From Pseudomonas sp. JM0905a (lineage in GTDB: Bacteria; Pseudomonadota; Gammaproteobacteria; Pseudomonadales; Pseudomonadaceae), in contig NZ_JACXBU010000014.1 in assembly GCF_014700075.1 (NCBI RefSeq), positions 29,664 through 93,663 on the forward strand: 64,000 nucleotides of DNA, read 5' to 3'. This document shows positions 38,467-46,687 of the stretch, one piece after another. Within the stretch, counting starts at the first letter, position 1; each line of letters opens with the position of its first letter. Made by a program: the position numbers and the translations under genes. A model generated the notes under the pieces. It was not told the origin of the DNA, did no database searches, and worked only from the letters and a program-made list of their open reading frames with translations.

Positions 38467-38566
38467 TGTTGGAGCGCATTCATTCGCGCACGGGTGGCGC
38501 AGCACCTTCATCGAGCAGCGCAGGGCGGCCCTGCGGGCTGCTTCGCGATTGAAATCGCTCCTGCAA
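38467..38566. repeat. REP pair (inverted) before the GST gene
   Basis: Arms GTTGGAGCGCATTCATTCGC and GCGATTGAAATCGCTCCTGC with an inner palindrome GGGCGGCCCTGCGGGCTGC. A more degraded member of the 100-bp family. Confidence 0.6.
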
Positions 38567-38640
38567 GAGTCACATGCCCGGCGGCAATCCAATGCGGTAT
38601 AACTGCGCCATTCCCCCGCTGCAGATGCCGAGGACTCCGC

Positions 38641-39264
38641 ATGAGCGCCAGCCTGACCCTGTTCTTCTCTCCCACGTCCCCCTACGTCCGCAAGGTCATG
38701 GCGCTGCTTCACGAAACCGGCCAGCTCGGCACGGTCAACCTGCACGGTGTGACCCTCACCCCAGTGAACCCCAGCGCCGACGTGAACGAGCACAACCCCG
38801 CCGGCAAGATTCCGGCACTGCAACTGGCCGACGGCAGCGTGCTGCACGACAGCCGGGTGATCCTCGACTACTTCGACCACCAGCACGGTGGCGAACCGCT
38901 GATCCCCCGCGACGGCCCGGAACGCTGGCGGCGCCTGACCCTGGCCTCGCTTGCGGACGCGGTAACGGATGCCGCCATCCTGGTGCGCTACGAAACCTTC
39001 CTGCGCCCCGAAGACAAGCGCTGGGACGATTGGGTCCTGGGCCAATGCAGCAAAATCGACCGCGCCCTGGCGGCCTTCGAAAAAGCCGCCGGCGAGCTGG
39101 ATGAGCGTTTCGACGTCGCCGCCATCAGCGCCGCCTGCGCCCTGGGCTACCTGGACTTCCGCATGCCCGACCTCAACTGGCGCCGCGACTGCCCGAAGCT
39201 GGCCGCCTGGTATTCAACCGCCAGCCAGCGTCCGTCGCTGGTGGCCACGGCGCCTGTTCACTGA
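38641..39264 (+). CDS. Glutathione S-transferase family protein
   Basis: 207 residues. Thioredoxin-fold N-terminus SLTLFFSPTSPYVRKVMALL, with S or C/Y candidates for activation in SPTSPY, the cis-Pro motif GKIPALQL and the glutathione contact DSRVILDYFD. The C-terminal helical domain has ALGYLDFRMPDLNWR. Substrate unknown. The start is ATG at 38641, directly at the end of a GC-rich leader. Confidence 0.85.
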   Translation: MSASLTLFFSPTSPYVRKVMALLHETGQLGTVNLHGVTLTPVNPSADVNEHNPAGKIPALQLADGSVLHDSRVILDYFDHQHGGEPLIPRDGPERWRRLTLASLADAVTDAAILVRYETFLRPEDKRWDDWVLGQCSKIDRALAAFEKAAGELDERFDVAAISAACALGYLDFRMPDLNWRRDCPKLAAWYSTASQRPSLVATAPVH

Positions 39265-39366
39265 AATCTCCCGCGGTCGGGGCAGGCAGGCGCCGAACAG
39301 CCTGTCCAGCTCCGCCGCCAGCTTCACCGCCCGCTCCTGATCCTCGCGCAGCCCCAGCAACCTCAT
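39214..39366 (-). CDS. Possible small coupled ORF
   Basis: 50 codons (MRLLGLREDQERAVKLAAEL...). Its ATG overlaps the stop of the membrane protein gene by ATGA, and it ends 51 bases inside the 3' end of the opposing GST gene. The first 30 residues look like an ordinary helix; the rest overlaps the GST gene and is Arg-rich. Real translation is uncertain. Confidence 0.3.
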   Translation of the reverse strand: MRLLGLREDQERAVKLAAELDRLFGACLPRPREISVNRRRGHQRRTLAGG

Positions 39367-39680
39367 TCCACGCCTCCCGCGTGTCGGTACCAGAGGCGGA
39401 AAAAGCCCGCCGCCAGCACCAGCGCGCCCTGGCCAAGGGCCGCGCAGAGTTCGAGGAAGGAACGCACCGCCGGGTTATGCGCGGCGTCCACTACACCGGT
39501 CAGGCCCTGCCAGAACCCGGCCGGTAGCAGCCACAGGGCCAGGCCCGCCAACGGCTTGCCGGTGAACAGCCAGAGGTCGATGAAACCGAAGGCGCCGGCA
39601 AACATCATTGCCCCCAGTACCAGCACCGAAATCACCAGGCCAAACAGGAAACAGCCGCCGAATTGCATCAGTACGCGCAT
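39363..39680 (-). CDS. Small inner-membrane protein downstream of creD
   Basis: 105 residues with three or four hydrophobic segments (GGCFLFGLVISVLVLGAMMFAG-type start, AGLALWLLPAGFW, LGQGALVLAAGFF). No known motif. It starts 12 bases after creD and is probably co-transcribed. From memory a similar small gene follows creD in P. aeruginosa. Confidence 0.65.
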   Translation of the reverse strand: MRVLMQFGGCFLFGLVISVLVLGAMMFAGAFGFIDLWLFTGKPLAGLALWLLPAGFWQGLTGVVDAAHNPAVRSFLELCAALGQGALVLAAGFFRLWYRHAGGVE

Positions 39681-39692
39681 GGCCGGTCCTCC

Positions 39693-41042
39693 TCAGTTGC
39701 CGCTGGCCGGCTGGGTACGGCCGACGCCGTACCAGTCCAGCTTGCGGGTCAGCACCATCACGCAGGCGAGCAGGCCGAACACCAGCAGCGAGCCCATCAG
39801 GAGGGCGTAGTCCTCGGCGCTGAGCAGGCCATAGAGCATGCCGTAGAGCGCCGCCAGCGCCAGGGTGAAGCCACCGCCGCGCAGCCAACTGTGCAGCACG
39901 TGGCTGACGTAGAACCCCACCAGCGCCACGCACGCCAACGCCGAGATGAGATAGGCCAGGGCGAACTCCAGATGCTCGGACAGCGACAGCAGCAGCAGAT
40001 AGAAGAACGCCAGGGCGAGCCCTACCAGGCCGTACTGCACCGGGTGCACGACCAGGCGCTTGAGCACTTCCACCAAGAAGAAACCGGCGAAGGTCAGGGC
40101 CACGAACAGCAGGGCGTATTTGATCGCGCGGTCGGTCTTCAGGTACTGGTCCACCGGGTCGGAAAAGCTCACGCCGAAGTCCCGCGTATTGAACGGGTCG
40201 CACTGGGCCTCGCCCACACATTCGGCCAGGGCCTCCTGCAGGTTGGTGGCGAAGAAGCTGGTCTGCCAGGTGGCGGAGAAGCCTTGGGCGCTGATGCTGC
40301 GCTCGCTGGGGAGGAACTCGCCGATGAAGCTGGGGTGCGGCCATGACGAACTCAATTCCACCCGCGAATCGCGGCCCACCGGCGTTACGCTGAGGGACGA
40401 GGTGCCCTGCAGCTTGAGGTCGAAGCCGAAGTCCAGGCTCTGCACGATCCCCGCCTGCATCGGCGCCAGCGGTACGTGCACGCCACCCGGCAGCATGCGG
40501 TCGCCGCTGCCAGGCTGGAAGTCCAGGGTCTGGCCGTTCAGGCGCAGCTTGAGCGCGTTGCCGATGCCACGGATGTCGCTGATGCCCACCGTCAGGAAAG
40601 GCGCCTCGAAGCGATAGTCAGCCAGGTTCTCGTCGATGCCGTAGTTGGCCGGCACCAGGATCTGCCCGCTGACCTGGCTGTCGCTCTTGTACAGCCGCGC
40701 CTTGTAGATGCCCCGGGCGCGTACTTCGGTGTCCACGTTGCCGGTGAGGTTGAAGCGCGCCGGCAGGAAGTAGAGCCGGCCACTCACCTCGCGCTCTTCC
40801 ATATGGCGCTGGCCGGTCTGCTCATAGGTCTTCCACTCGCGCACCGTGCGCTTGTACGGCACCACCAGGATCGGCCCGGTAATGCGCTGGCTGTAGCTGG
40901 AGCTCTGGGCGATGTTGATCAGCACACCATCACGTGCGGTCTGGCGCTCGCCGATCAGGCCGTCGATCAGCGTCAACGGGATCATCAACAACAGTATCAA
41001 CAGGGCAATGGTGCCCAGCTTGAATCCGAGGGTTCGGGTCAT
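39693..41042 (-). CDS. creD: CreD inner membrane protein
   Basis: 449 residues. One N-terminal membrane helix (FKLGTIALLILLLMIPLTLIDGLIGERQ), a large periplasmic part (SSSYSQRITGPILVVPY, the CreD hallmark), then five or six C-terminal helices. CreD is a target of the CreBC two-component system; in Pseudomonas, inactivation of PBP4 induces it and raises beta-lactam resistance and biofilm. The biochemical role is unknown. The usual TTCAC-N6-TTCAC cre tag was not found upstream. AAGGAGA lies before the ATG. Confidence 0.92.
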   Translation of the reverse strand: MTRTLGFKLGTIALLILLLMIPLTLIDGLIGERQTARDGVLINIAQSSSYSQRITGPILVVPYKRTVREWKTYEQTGQRHMEEREVSGRLYFLPARFNLTGNVDTEVRARGIYKARLYKSDSQVSGQILVPANYGIDENLADYRFEAPFLTVGISDIRGIGNALKLRLNGQTLDFQPGSGDRMLPGGVHVPLAPMQAGIVQSLDFGFDLKLQGTSSLSVTPVGRDSRVELSSSWPHPSFIGEFLPSERSISAQGFSATWQTSFFATNLQEALAECVGEAQCDPFNTRDFGVSFSDPVDQYLKTDRAIKYALLFVALTFAGFFLVEVLKRLVVHPVQYGLVGLALAFFYLLLLSLSEHLEFALAYLISALACVALVGFYVSHVLHSWLRGGGFTLALAALYGMLYGLLSAEDYALLMGSLLVFGLLACVMVLTRKLDWYGVGRTQPASGN

Positions 41043-41161
41043 GGCGACTCTCCTTGTGTCGGGATGGGGAGAGTCTGGGGAGTGTGCGAGGTGGGCTTAT
41101 GAGGGAAATGTGGAGAGTGTGTGGGGAATAGGTGGCGGTCCAGGTCCGATTCGCCTTGCTC

Positions 41162-41261
41162 CTGTAGGGGCGAATTCATTCGCCAAGCAGACCGAAGGTC
41201 TGCCCAGCGGTTTCTTCGGGGCGGCTGCGCCACCCTTGGCGAATGAATTCGCCCCTACAAG
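41162..41261. repeat. REP pair (inverted) between creD and the CBS gene
   Basis: Near-perfect outer arms GTAGGGGCGAATTCATTCGC and GCGAATGAATTCGCCCCTAC; inner palindromes AGACCGAAGGTCT and GGGCGGCTGCGCCACCC-like. It separates creD from the upstream gene. Confidence 0.7.
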
Positions 41262-41282
41262 TGTCTTGTCGCCTTTGGAGAA

Positions 41283-41717
41283 CTACGCCCCGCGAATGTA
41301 CTGCTCCAGATGCTGGATCAGGCTTTCCTGCTCGGCGGTGATGTCGCGCACCAGGTCGCGGATGGAGAGCAGCCCCACCAGCTTGCCGTCGTGGAGCACC
41401 GGCAGGTGACGCAGGTTCTTCTCGGTCATCAGCTGCATGCAGTACTGGTTGCTGTCGCGCGGGGTCACCACGAAGAGGTTGGAAGTCATCACCTCTTCGA
41501 TGGTAGTGGCATAGGCCGAACGCTCCAGGGCGGCCACGCGGCGCACGAAATCGCGCTCGGTGACGATGCCGACCAGCTCGCCACCCTGCATCACCACCAG
41601 CGCGCCGATGTCCTTCTCGGCCATCAACAGGGCGGCTTCCAGCACGGTGGTCGTCGGTTCGACGCTGAACAACTGGGTATGGGACTTGGCTCTGAGAATC
41701 TCGGCGACGCTTTTCAT
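41283..41717 (-). CDS. Tandem CBS-domain protein
   Basis: 144 residues made of a CBS pair: about 8-60 (LFSVEPTTTVLEAALLMAEK, GALVVMQGGELVGIVTERDF) and 75-130 (VVTPRDSNQYCMQLMTEKN, LPVLHDGKLVGLLSIRDLV). Such small proteins bind adenine nucleotides and act as energy sensors. AGGAG precedes the ATG. It lies between creC and creD on the same strand; a link to the Cre system is not shown. Confidence 0.85.
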   Translation of the reverse strand: MKSVAEILRAKSHTQLFSVEPTTTVLEAALLMAEKDIGALVVMQGGELVGIVTERDFVRRVAALERSAYATTIEEVMTSNLFVVTPRDSNQYCMQLMTEKNLRHLPVLHDGKLVGLLSIRDLVRDITAEQESLIQHLEQYIRGA

Positions 41718-41903
41718 CCGGCAGCTCCTGAAGGGCCTGTGGTTCTTGTAGTCCAAGCACGGCGCGGTGCAAGACGGCCGCATCAAGAATCAAGCCAAAA
41801 CCTGGTTACAGGGCGGCGACGCCCGTCGAAAGTCGGGCCGCCGTTCTGCTCAATTTATAGTCGAAGGCCGGTGCCGCCAGCGTCAGCAGGCGGCGAGCGC
41901 ATA

Positions 41904-43334
41904 TCAATCCGCGACAGCAGGAAGTCGCATACAGGCTTCCACACCGCCCTCGCGGTTGGCCACGCGCAGTTCGCCGCCGTGAAGCCCGGCGACTTCCTGC
42001 ACGAAATTGAGGCCCAGGCCCGTGCTCTTGCGCCCCGTTGCGGGGCGCGGCAGGGAATAGAAGCGCTCGGTGAGACGCGGCAGGGCGAACTCGGGGATCG
42101 GCTCGCCCTGGTTGAACACCCTCAGTTCCAGCCAGTCGCCGTGGCGCTCCGCGCCTAGCCGCAGCAGGCCACCGGGCGGGGTGAAGTCCAGGGCGTTGTC
42201 CAGCAGGTTGGCCAGAGCCTGGCTGAGCAGGAAGCGCTCACCGAGCGCGCACAATCCTGGTGCGATCCGGTTCTCCACCTTGAGGCCGGCCGACTCGATG
42301 CGGGCTGCCTGGGCCTGCAGCAGTTCCCCGGCCAGGTCGTGCACGGGCACCGGCACCCGTTCTTCCAGGCCCTGACGCTGCTCCACCTGTGCCAGGTTGA
42401 GCAGGCGCTCGATCAACTGCTGCAAGCGCGCACCTTCGTTGCCAATGTTGGCCACAAAGCGCTGTCGCTGCTCGACCGGCATCTCGCCTTCCAACAGCTC
42501 GGCGGCGCCACGGATCGCCGCCAGCGGACTCTTCAGCTCGTGGGTCAGGGTGTGCACGTAGCGTTCGACGTAGGCCTTGCCTTCCAACTGGGTGCGCATG
42601 CGTTCCACCGCAGCCGCCAGCTGGCGCAGCTCGCCGCCGCTCATGCCCGGCAGCTCCGCACGCTGCCCTTCGCTCACCGCCTGGGCGTAATCGTGCAGGC
42701 GCCGCAGCGAGTGGCTGAGCCACCAGGAGAGCAATCCGCCCACCAGCAGGCCGAGCCCGATCAGGCCGGCGCCGAGCCAGGCCAGACGCGTCTGCGAGCG
42801 TTCGATGTAGGGCTGCAATGAGGCATTGGGTTTGGAGACCGACACGACCCCGATGATCCGCTCGCCATCGCGAATGGGCGCGGCAACGTACATCACCGAG
42901 GAATCCGGATCGTCCGGCGTCTCGCGGGTGGAGCGGGCACCGTACTGGCCGCGCAGGGTCAGGTAGACATCATTCCAGCGGGAATAGTCCTGGCCCACCG
43001 CCGCGCCGCTGGAGTCCAGCAGCACCACGCCATTGGCGTCAGTGACGTAGATGCGATGGTTCACCTGAGTCTTGCGCACACCCCAGATATCCGCACCGGG
43101 CCGGCGCTGGCCGTAGGCGCGCAGCACGTCGGGCAGGCGCCCCTGGTCGAGGGTGCCGGCACGCACGTCGTCACGCAGGAGTTCGGCCAGCAGGTTGGCG
43201 GTGTCCACCAGGGTTTCCTCGGTGGACTGGCGCACGCCGGGACGGATCTCATCCATCACCGTGCTCAGCACGAACCAGCCGGAAAGCCCGACGAAGAGGA
43301 AGTAGACCAGGAAGAGGCGAATGCCCAGCGGCAT
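41904..43334 (-). CDS. creC: Sensor histidine kinase CreC
   Basis: 476 residues. N-terminal membrane helix (residues ~5-27), periplasmic sensor region (~28-185, with WGVRKTQVNHRIYVTDANG), second helix (~188-208), HAMP, HisKA with H-box LTHELKSPLAAIRGAAELLEG-type motif and HATPase (NLLDNALDFTPPGG, GLGLNFVQEV). It phosphorylates CreB. Its ATG overlaps the creB stop by 1 base (TGATG). It responds in other species to envelope and PBP4 disturbance. Confidence 0.93.
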   Translation of the reverse strand: MPLGIRLFLVYFLFVGLSGWFVLSTVMDEIRPGVRQSTEETLVDTANLLAELLRDDVRAGTLDQGRLPDVLRAYGQRRPGADIWGVRKTQVNHRIYVTDANGVVLLDSSGAAVGQDYSRWNDVYLTLRGQYGARSTRETPDDPDSSVMYVAAPIRDGERIIGVVSVSKPNASLQPYIERSQTRLAWLGAGLIGLGLLVGGLLSWWLSHSLRRLHDYAQAVSEGQRAELPGMSGGELRQLAAAVERMRTQLEGKAYVERYVHTLTHELKSPLAAIRGAAELLEGEMPVEQRQRFVANIGNEGARLQQLIERLLNLAQVEQRQGLEERVPVPVHDLAGELLQAQAARIESAGLKVENRIAPGLCALGERFLLSQALANLLDNALDFTPPGGLLRLGAERHGDWLELRVFNQGEPIPEFALPRLTERFYSLPRPATGRKSTGLGLNFVQEVAGLHGGELRVANREGGVEACMRLPAVAD

Positions 43335-44020
43335 CAGGCGTGGTCCGGCGAGTAGCTGTAACCCAGGCCGCGATGGGTCTGGATGGGTTCGGCGGTGGGC
43401 ACCACCTGGCGCAGCTTGGCGCGCAGGCTCTTGATGTGGCTGTCGATGTTGCGCTCGTAGCCGGCGTCGGCGGCCACGCCCAGGGCATCCAGCAACTGCT
43501 CGCGGCTGAATACCCGCTCGGGCTGCGCCAACAGGGTCTGGAGCAGGCGGAATTCGTGGCGGGTCAGCCCCAGGAGCTGGCCCTGGTAATGGATGCGCAC
43601 GCGCTCGGCATCCACCTGGAATGGACCGTCGACGGCAGGCGCCGGGGCCGGAATGCGAGGCGCCGTGCGCTTGAGGATGGCGCGCACCCGTGCGGCGACT
43701 TCGCGCGGGCTGAAGGGCTTCACCACATAGTCGTCGGCGCCGATCTCCAGCCCCACCACCCGGTCGATCTCGGCATTACGCGCGGTGAGAAAGAGCACCG
43801 GCACCTCGGAGAAACGCCGCAGTGCCTTGCACAGCTCGAAGCCGCTGGTGTCCGGCAGGCCGACGTCGAGAATCACCAGATCCACCGGCCGCTGGCGCAA
43901 CAGCTCCAGCGCCGGCCCGCCGAGGCTCAGCCAGGTGGTGGCGTTGCCATCGGCTTCGAGGGCGTAGATCAGCGTGTCGGCGATGGACGATTCATCTTCG
44001 ACGATGAGGATATGAGGCAT
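43334..44020 (-). CDS. creB: Response regulator CreB
   Basis: 228 residues. An OmpR/PhoB-type receiver with acidic residues HILIVEDE, phosphoacceptor Asp in LVILDVGLP, T in VLFLTARN and K in DDYVVKPFS; then a winged-helix domain (LTRHEFRLLQTLLAQPERVFSREQ-like, with NIDSHIKSLRAKL). It activates creD. First gene of the creBC pair; upstream gap of 58 bases to the protease gene. Confidence 0.93.
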   Translation of the reverse strand: MPHILIVEDESSIADTLIYALEADGNATTWLSLGGPALELLRQRPVDLVILDVGLPDTSGFELCKALRRFSEVPVLFLTARNAEIDRVVGLEIGADDYVVKPFSPREVAARVRAILKRTAPRIPAPAPAVDGPFQVDAERVRIHYQGQLLGLTRHEFRLLQTLLAQPERVFSREQLLDALGVAADAGYERNIDSHIKSLRAKLRQVVPTAEPIQTHRGLGYSYSPDHA

Positions 44021-44078
44021 GGGCGTCCCGGCTCATGGAAGTGACGGCGAACTTGCCGCAAGACGCCCATAGCGTCAA

Positions 44079-44591
44079 TCAACACTGCGGCTTGCCGGCG
44101 GTGAACTTGCGCCCGGGATAGACCGCGGCCTTGAACTCACGCAGGGCCTTGGCGCCGATCAGCAGCGGGTAGTTGAAGCTGGAGCGGTCGGTGAGGTTGA
44201 CCTCCACCGTGCGTTTTTCGCCGCCCAGGCACATCTCCATGTCCACCACCGGGCGCTTGGAAATTTCCGCCGAGGGCGCTTCGTCTTCGTCGCCCACTTC
44301 GTCGGCGCGGTTCTTGATCTTGCTGATGCGCGACACGCGATGCTCGAACACTGTGTCATCGGCATCCTTGGTTGCCAGGCGGAAGCGCACCCATTCCTCG
44401 CCGTCGCGCTCGAAGCGCTCGATGTCCTTCGCGGACAGGGAGGCGGTCAGAGCGCCGGTATCCATCTTGGCCTTCATGGTCTGGCCGATCTCCGGCAGGC
44501 GGATGTACTCGTAGCGACCATAAAGCGTGGGTTCCTTGGCGGCGAAAGCAGGCAGTGCCACCAGGGCCAGCAGGGCGATCAGGGGTTTCAA
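44079..44591 (-). CDS. Retropepsin-like periplasmic protease (RimK-linked zinc protease family)
   Basis: 170 residues. Signal peptide (MKPLIALLALVALPAFA), then an aspartic-protease-like half with KMDTGALTASLSA (the D-T-G motif) and LTDRSSFNYPLLIGAKALREF. This is the family annotated as ATP-dependent zinc protease / retropepsin-like. Substrate unknown. It precedes creBC on the same strand, as in P. aeruginosa from memory, and may share their transcript. Confidence 0.8.
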   Translation of the reverse strand: MKPLIALLALVALPAFAAKEPTLYGRYEYIRLPEIGQTMKAKMDTGALTASLSAKDIERFERDGEEWVRFRLATKDADDTVFEHRVSRISKIKNRADEVGDEDEAPSAEISKRPVVDMEMCLGGEKRTVEVNLTDRSSFNYPLLIGAKALREFKAAVYPGRKFTAGKPQC

Positions 44592-44781
44592 CGCAGCATC
44601 TCCTGGTTGAGGGGTTCGGTTCTGGGACTAGCCGGGGGGCCAATGGTTCGTTGCAGCTGACTCAGCAAGTGCCCGCAGCATACTCGCCCCCTTGCGGGTA
44701 GCAAGGCTCCCGACCGCTCGTCGCACCGGCGGTGACTGCGTATCATGGCCCGCACAGATGCGGACGAGGAGCCGAGGACCC

Positions 44782-45675
44782 ATGCAGGCACTGCTGACTG
44801 GAATCGCCACCACCCTGCTGCTTTTGCTCAATACCCTGATCCTGATCGGCCCGATGCTGGCCGTCGCCCTGCTCAAGCTCATCCTGCCGGGCCAGCGCCT
44901 GCGCGACGCCTGCTCTCGCGGCGTGATGTGGATCGCCGAAGCCTGGGCCGAGAACTGCAAGCGCGTTTTTGCCGTGCTCACCCCGACCCACTGGGACATC
45001 CGCGGCGGTGAAGGGCTGCGCAACGACACGTCCTACCTGGTCATCAGCAACCACCAGTCCTGGGTGGACATTCCCGCCCTGGTCCAGGCCTTCAACCGCA
45101 AGGCGCCCTACTTCAAGTTCTTCCTCAAGAAGGAGCTGATCTGGGTGCCCTTCCTCGGCCTGGCCTTCTGGGCCCTGGATTACCCCTTCATGAAGCGCTA
45201 CAGCAAAGCCTTTCTGGACAAGCACCCGGAAATGAAGGGCAAGGACCTGGAGATCACCAAGGCCGCCTGCGAGAAGTTCAAGCGCATGCCGGTGACCGTG
45301 GTGAACTACCTCGAAGGCACCCGCTTCACCCCGGTCAAGCACGCCAACCAGGGCTCACCCTATCAGCACCTGCTGAAACCCAAGGCCGGCGGCGTCGCCT
45401 TCGTCCTCGCGGCCCTTGGCCAGCAACTGGACGCCATCCTCGACGTCACCCTGGTCTATCCGGGCAAGGGCGTACCCGGCTTCTGGGCGCTGCTGTCCGG
45501 CCAGGTACCGCAGGTGATCGTGGATATCCAGACTCGCCCGCTGGACCCGGCCCTGTGGCAGGGCGATTACGAGAATGACGGGGAATTCCGCCAGTACGTG
45601 CAGGCCTGGGTGAGCGACCTCTGGCAGGAGAAGGACGCGCGCATCAGCGAGCTGCGCGCGCAATTGCAGGGGTAG
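44782..45675 (+). CDS. 1-acyl-glycerol-3-phosphate acyltransferase family protein (YihG-like)
   Basis: 297 residues. An N-terminal membrane helix (LLTGIATTLLLLLNTLILIGP-like) precedes the PlsC acyltransferase motifs: NHQSWVD (block I, H-x4-D), FLKKELIWVPFLG (II), YLEGTR (III) and a late block VTLVYPGKG. It resembles the E. coli YihG group, which sets fatty-acid composition of phosphatidic acid. The ATG at 44782 has GAGGA 7 bases upstream. Confidence 0.83.
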   Translation: MQALLTGIATTLLLLLNTLILIGPMLAVALLKLILPGQRLRDACSRGVMWIAEAWAENCKRVFAVLTPTHWDIRGGEGLRNDTSYLVISNHQSWVDIPALVQAFNRKAPYFKFFLKKELIWVPFLGLAFWALDYPFMKRYSKAFLDKHPEMKGKDLEITKAACEKFKRMPVTVVNYLEGTRFTPVKHANQGSPYQHLLKPKAGGVAFVLAALGQQLDAILDVTLVYPGKGVPGFWALLSGQVPQVIVDIQTRPLDPALWQGDYENDGEFRQYVQAWVSDLWQEKDARISELRAQLQG

Positions 45676-45697
45676 GCGCGCGGCCTACCCTCGCGGT

Positions 45698-46330
45698 TCA
45701 GGTCGACAGACCATTCACCGGCACGGCCTGCCCAGCCGGAACGGCCGGCGTGGCGGGCACTTGGGGTGTCGTCCACTTCCACAGGTTGCCCAGATTCTGC
45801 AGCAGGGATTCAGCCAGCCCCTGCTGGCCGAGGAAGGACAGGATCAGCGGGGCGAACTGGCCGATCAGGCCGCTATCCATCCCAAGCGAACCAAAGGCCT
45901 GGCTCACGTCCGTCATGTTGTTCATCTGCTGCCCGGCGAGCACACCCGGCTGACCGCCCAGCGCGTTGCCCGGCTGTTGGCCGAGCAGGCCGCCGATGCT
46001 GCTGAGCAGGCCCTGGGTATTGGGATCGGTGAGCATGCCCACGCCCGGCACCGCCTGGTCCAGTTGGGCGAACTGATCGGCCGGCAGGTTGTTGCGCGCC
46101 ACACCGAACAACGCGGTGAGACCGCCCAGGGCCTGTTCCGGTGTGACGTTCAACTGGTTACCCAACTGCCCCAGCAAGGCCGCCGATTCCGCAGGTGCGA
46201 TACCTGGCGCCTGTTCCTGATGGCCGGTCGTTGCAGCAGCGGCGACGACATCGCCCAGGGAAACGGCGAATACCGGGCTGGCGGCCAGGCTGAGCAAGGC
46301 GGCCAGGGTCAGGCTTCGGGGAATGTGCAT
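45698..46330 (-). CDS. DUF2780 family secreted protein
   Basis: 210 residues. Signal peptide (MHIPRSLTLAALLSLAASPVFA), then VSLGDVVAAAA, two Gly/Leu-rich repeats with GLLSSIGGLLGQQ and LILSFLGQQGLAESLLQNLGNLW, and a Pro-rich tail. This is the DUF2780 pattern (VcgC/VcgE) of unknown function. GAGG lies 8 bases before the ATG. Confidence 0.7.
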   Translation of the reverse strand: MHIPRSLTLAALLSLAASPVFAVSLGDVVAAAATTGHQEQAPGIAPAESAALLGQLGNQLNVTPEQALGGLTALFGVARNNLPADQFAQLDQAVPGVGMLTDPNTQGLLSSIGGLLGQQPGNALGGQPGVLAGQQMNNMTDVSQAFGSLGMDSGLIGQFAPLILSFLGQQGLAESLLQNLGNLWKWTTPQVPATPAVPAGQAVPVNGLST

Positions 46331-46608
46331 AGGTCGACCTCGACGAAGAATCCGCGCCGGAACACTGCGTACCGGCTGGTGAGCGCAAACTCGACCATCT
46401 GACTGCGGCGAAGGCGGCGGTGTTCCCGGCATTTTGTCGGCTGGTTGGCAAATCCTGTGGAACAGAAATCCGCAAGTGCTATCCGCCCCCTCACCCCCGG
46501 CCCCCGCTCTGCGCCCCGGCCGGATTGCTCCGCAATCTGGTGTTCAGGGGAACTGGGGGGGCGGTACCTCCAAAGCGTCCCCCGTCACCCCAGAAGACGA
46601 GGGGACAC
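46331..46608. other. Non-coding stretch between the DUF2780 gene and the fdhA terminator
   Basis: No gene is seen. It holds a C-rich degenerate repeat (CCCTCACCCCCGGCCCCC near 46490) and, on the left, the DUF2780 promoter region. The gene order changes here from the creB-side block to the sarcosine/formaldehyde block. Confidence 0.5.
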
Positions 46609-46636
46609 AAAAAAAGGGGCCCCGAAGGACCCCTTG
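46609..46636 (-). terminator. fdhA terminator
   Basis: Minus-strand stem AAGGGGTCC-TTCG-GGGCCCCTT followed by seven T, about 50 bases after the fdhA stop. Confidence 0.85.
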
Positions 46637-46687
46637 AGGGACAGACGCCGCGGCTGTCACATCACGGCGTCGGGGTATTGCAGTCGA

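Noticed and set aside
41043..41160. Possible cre tag before creD
   Set aside because: CTCTCCACATTTCCCTCATA and neighbours do not contain TTCAC-N6-TTCAC; no match good enough to list.
46480..46560. C-rich stretch as a G-quadruplex or terminator
   Set aside because: The C runs are irregular and no stable stem with a T-run is seen; it looks like a degraded repeat.
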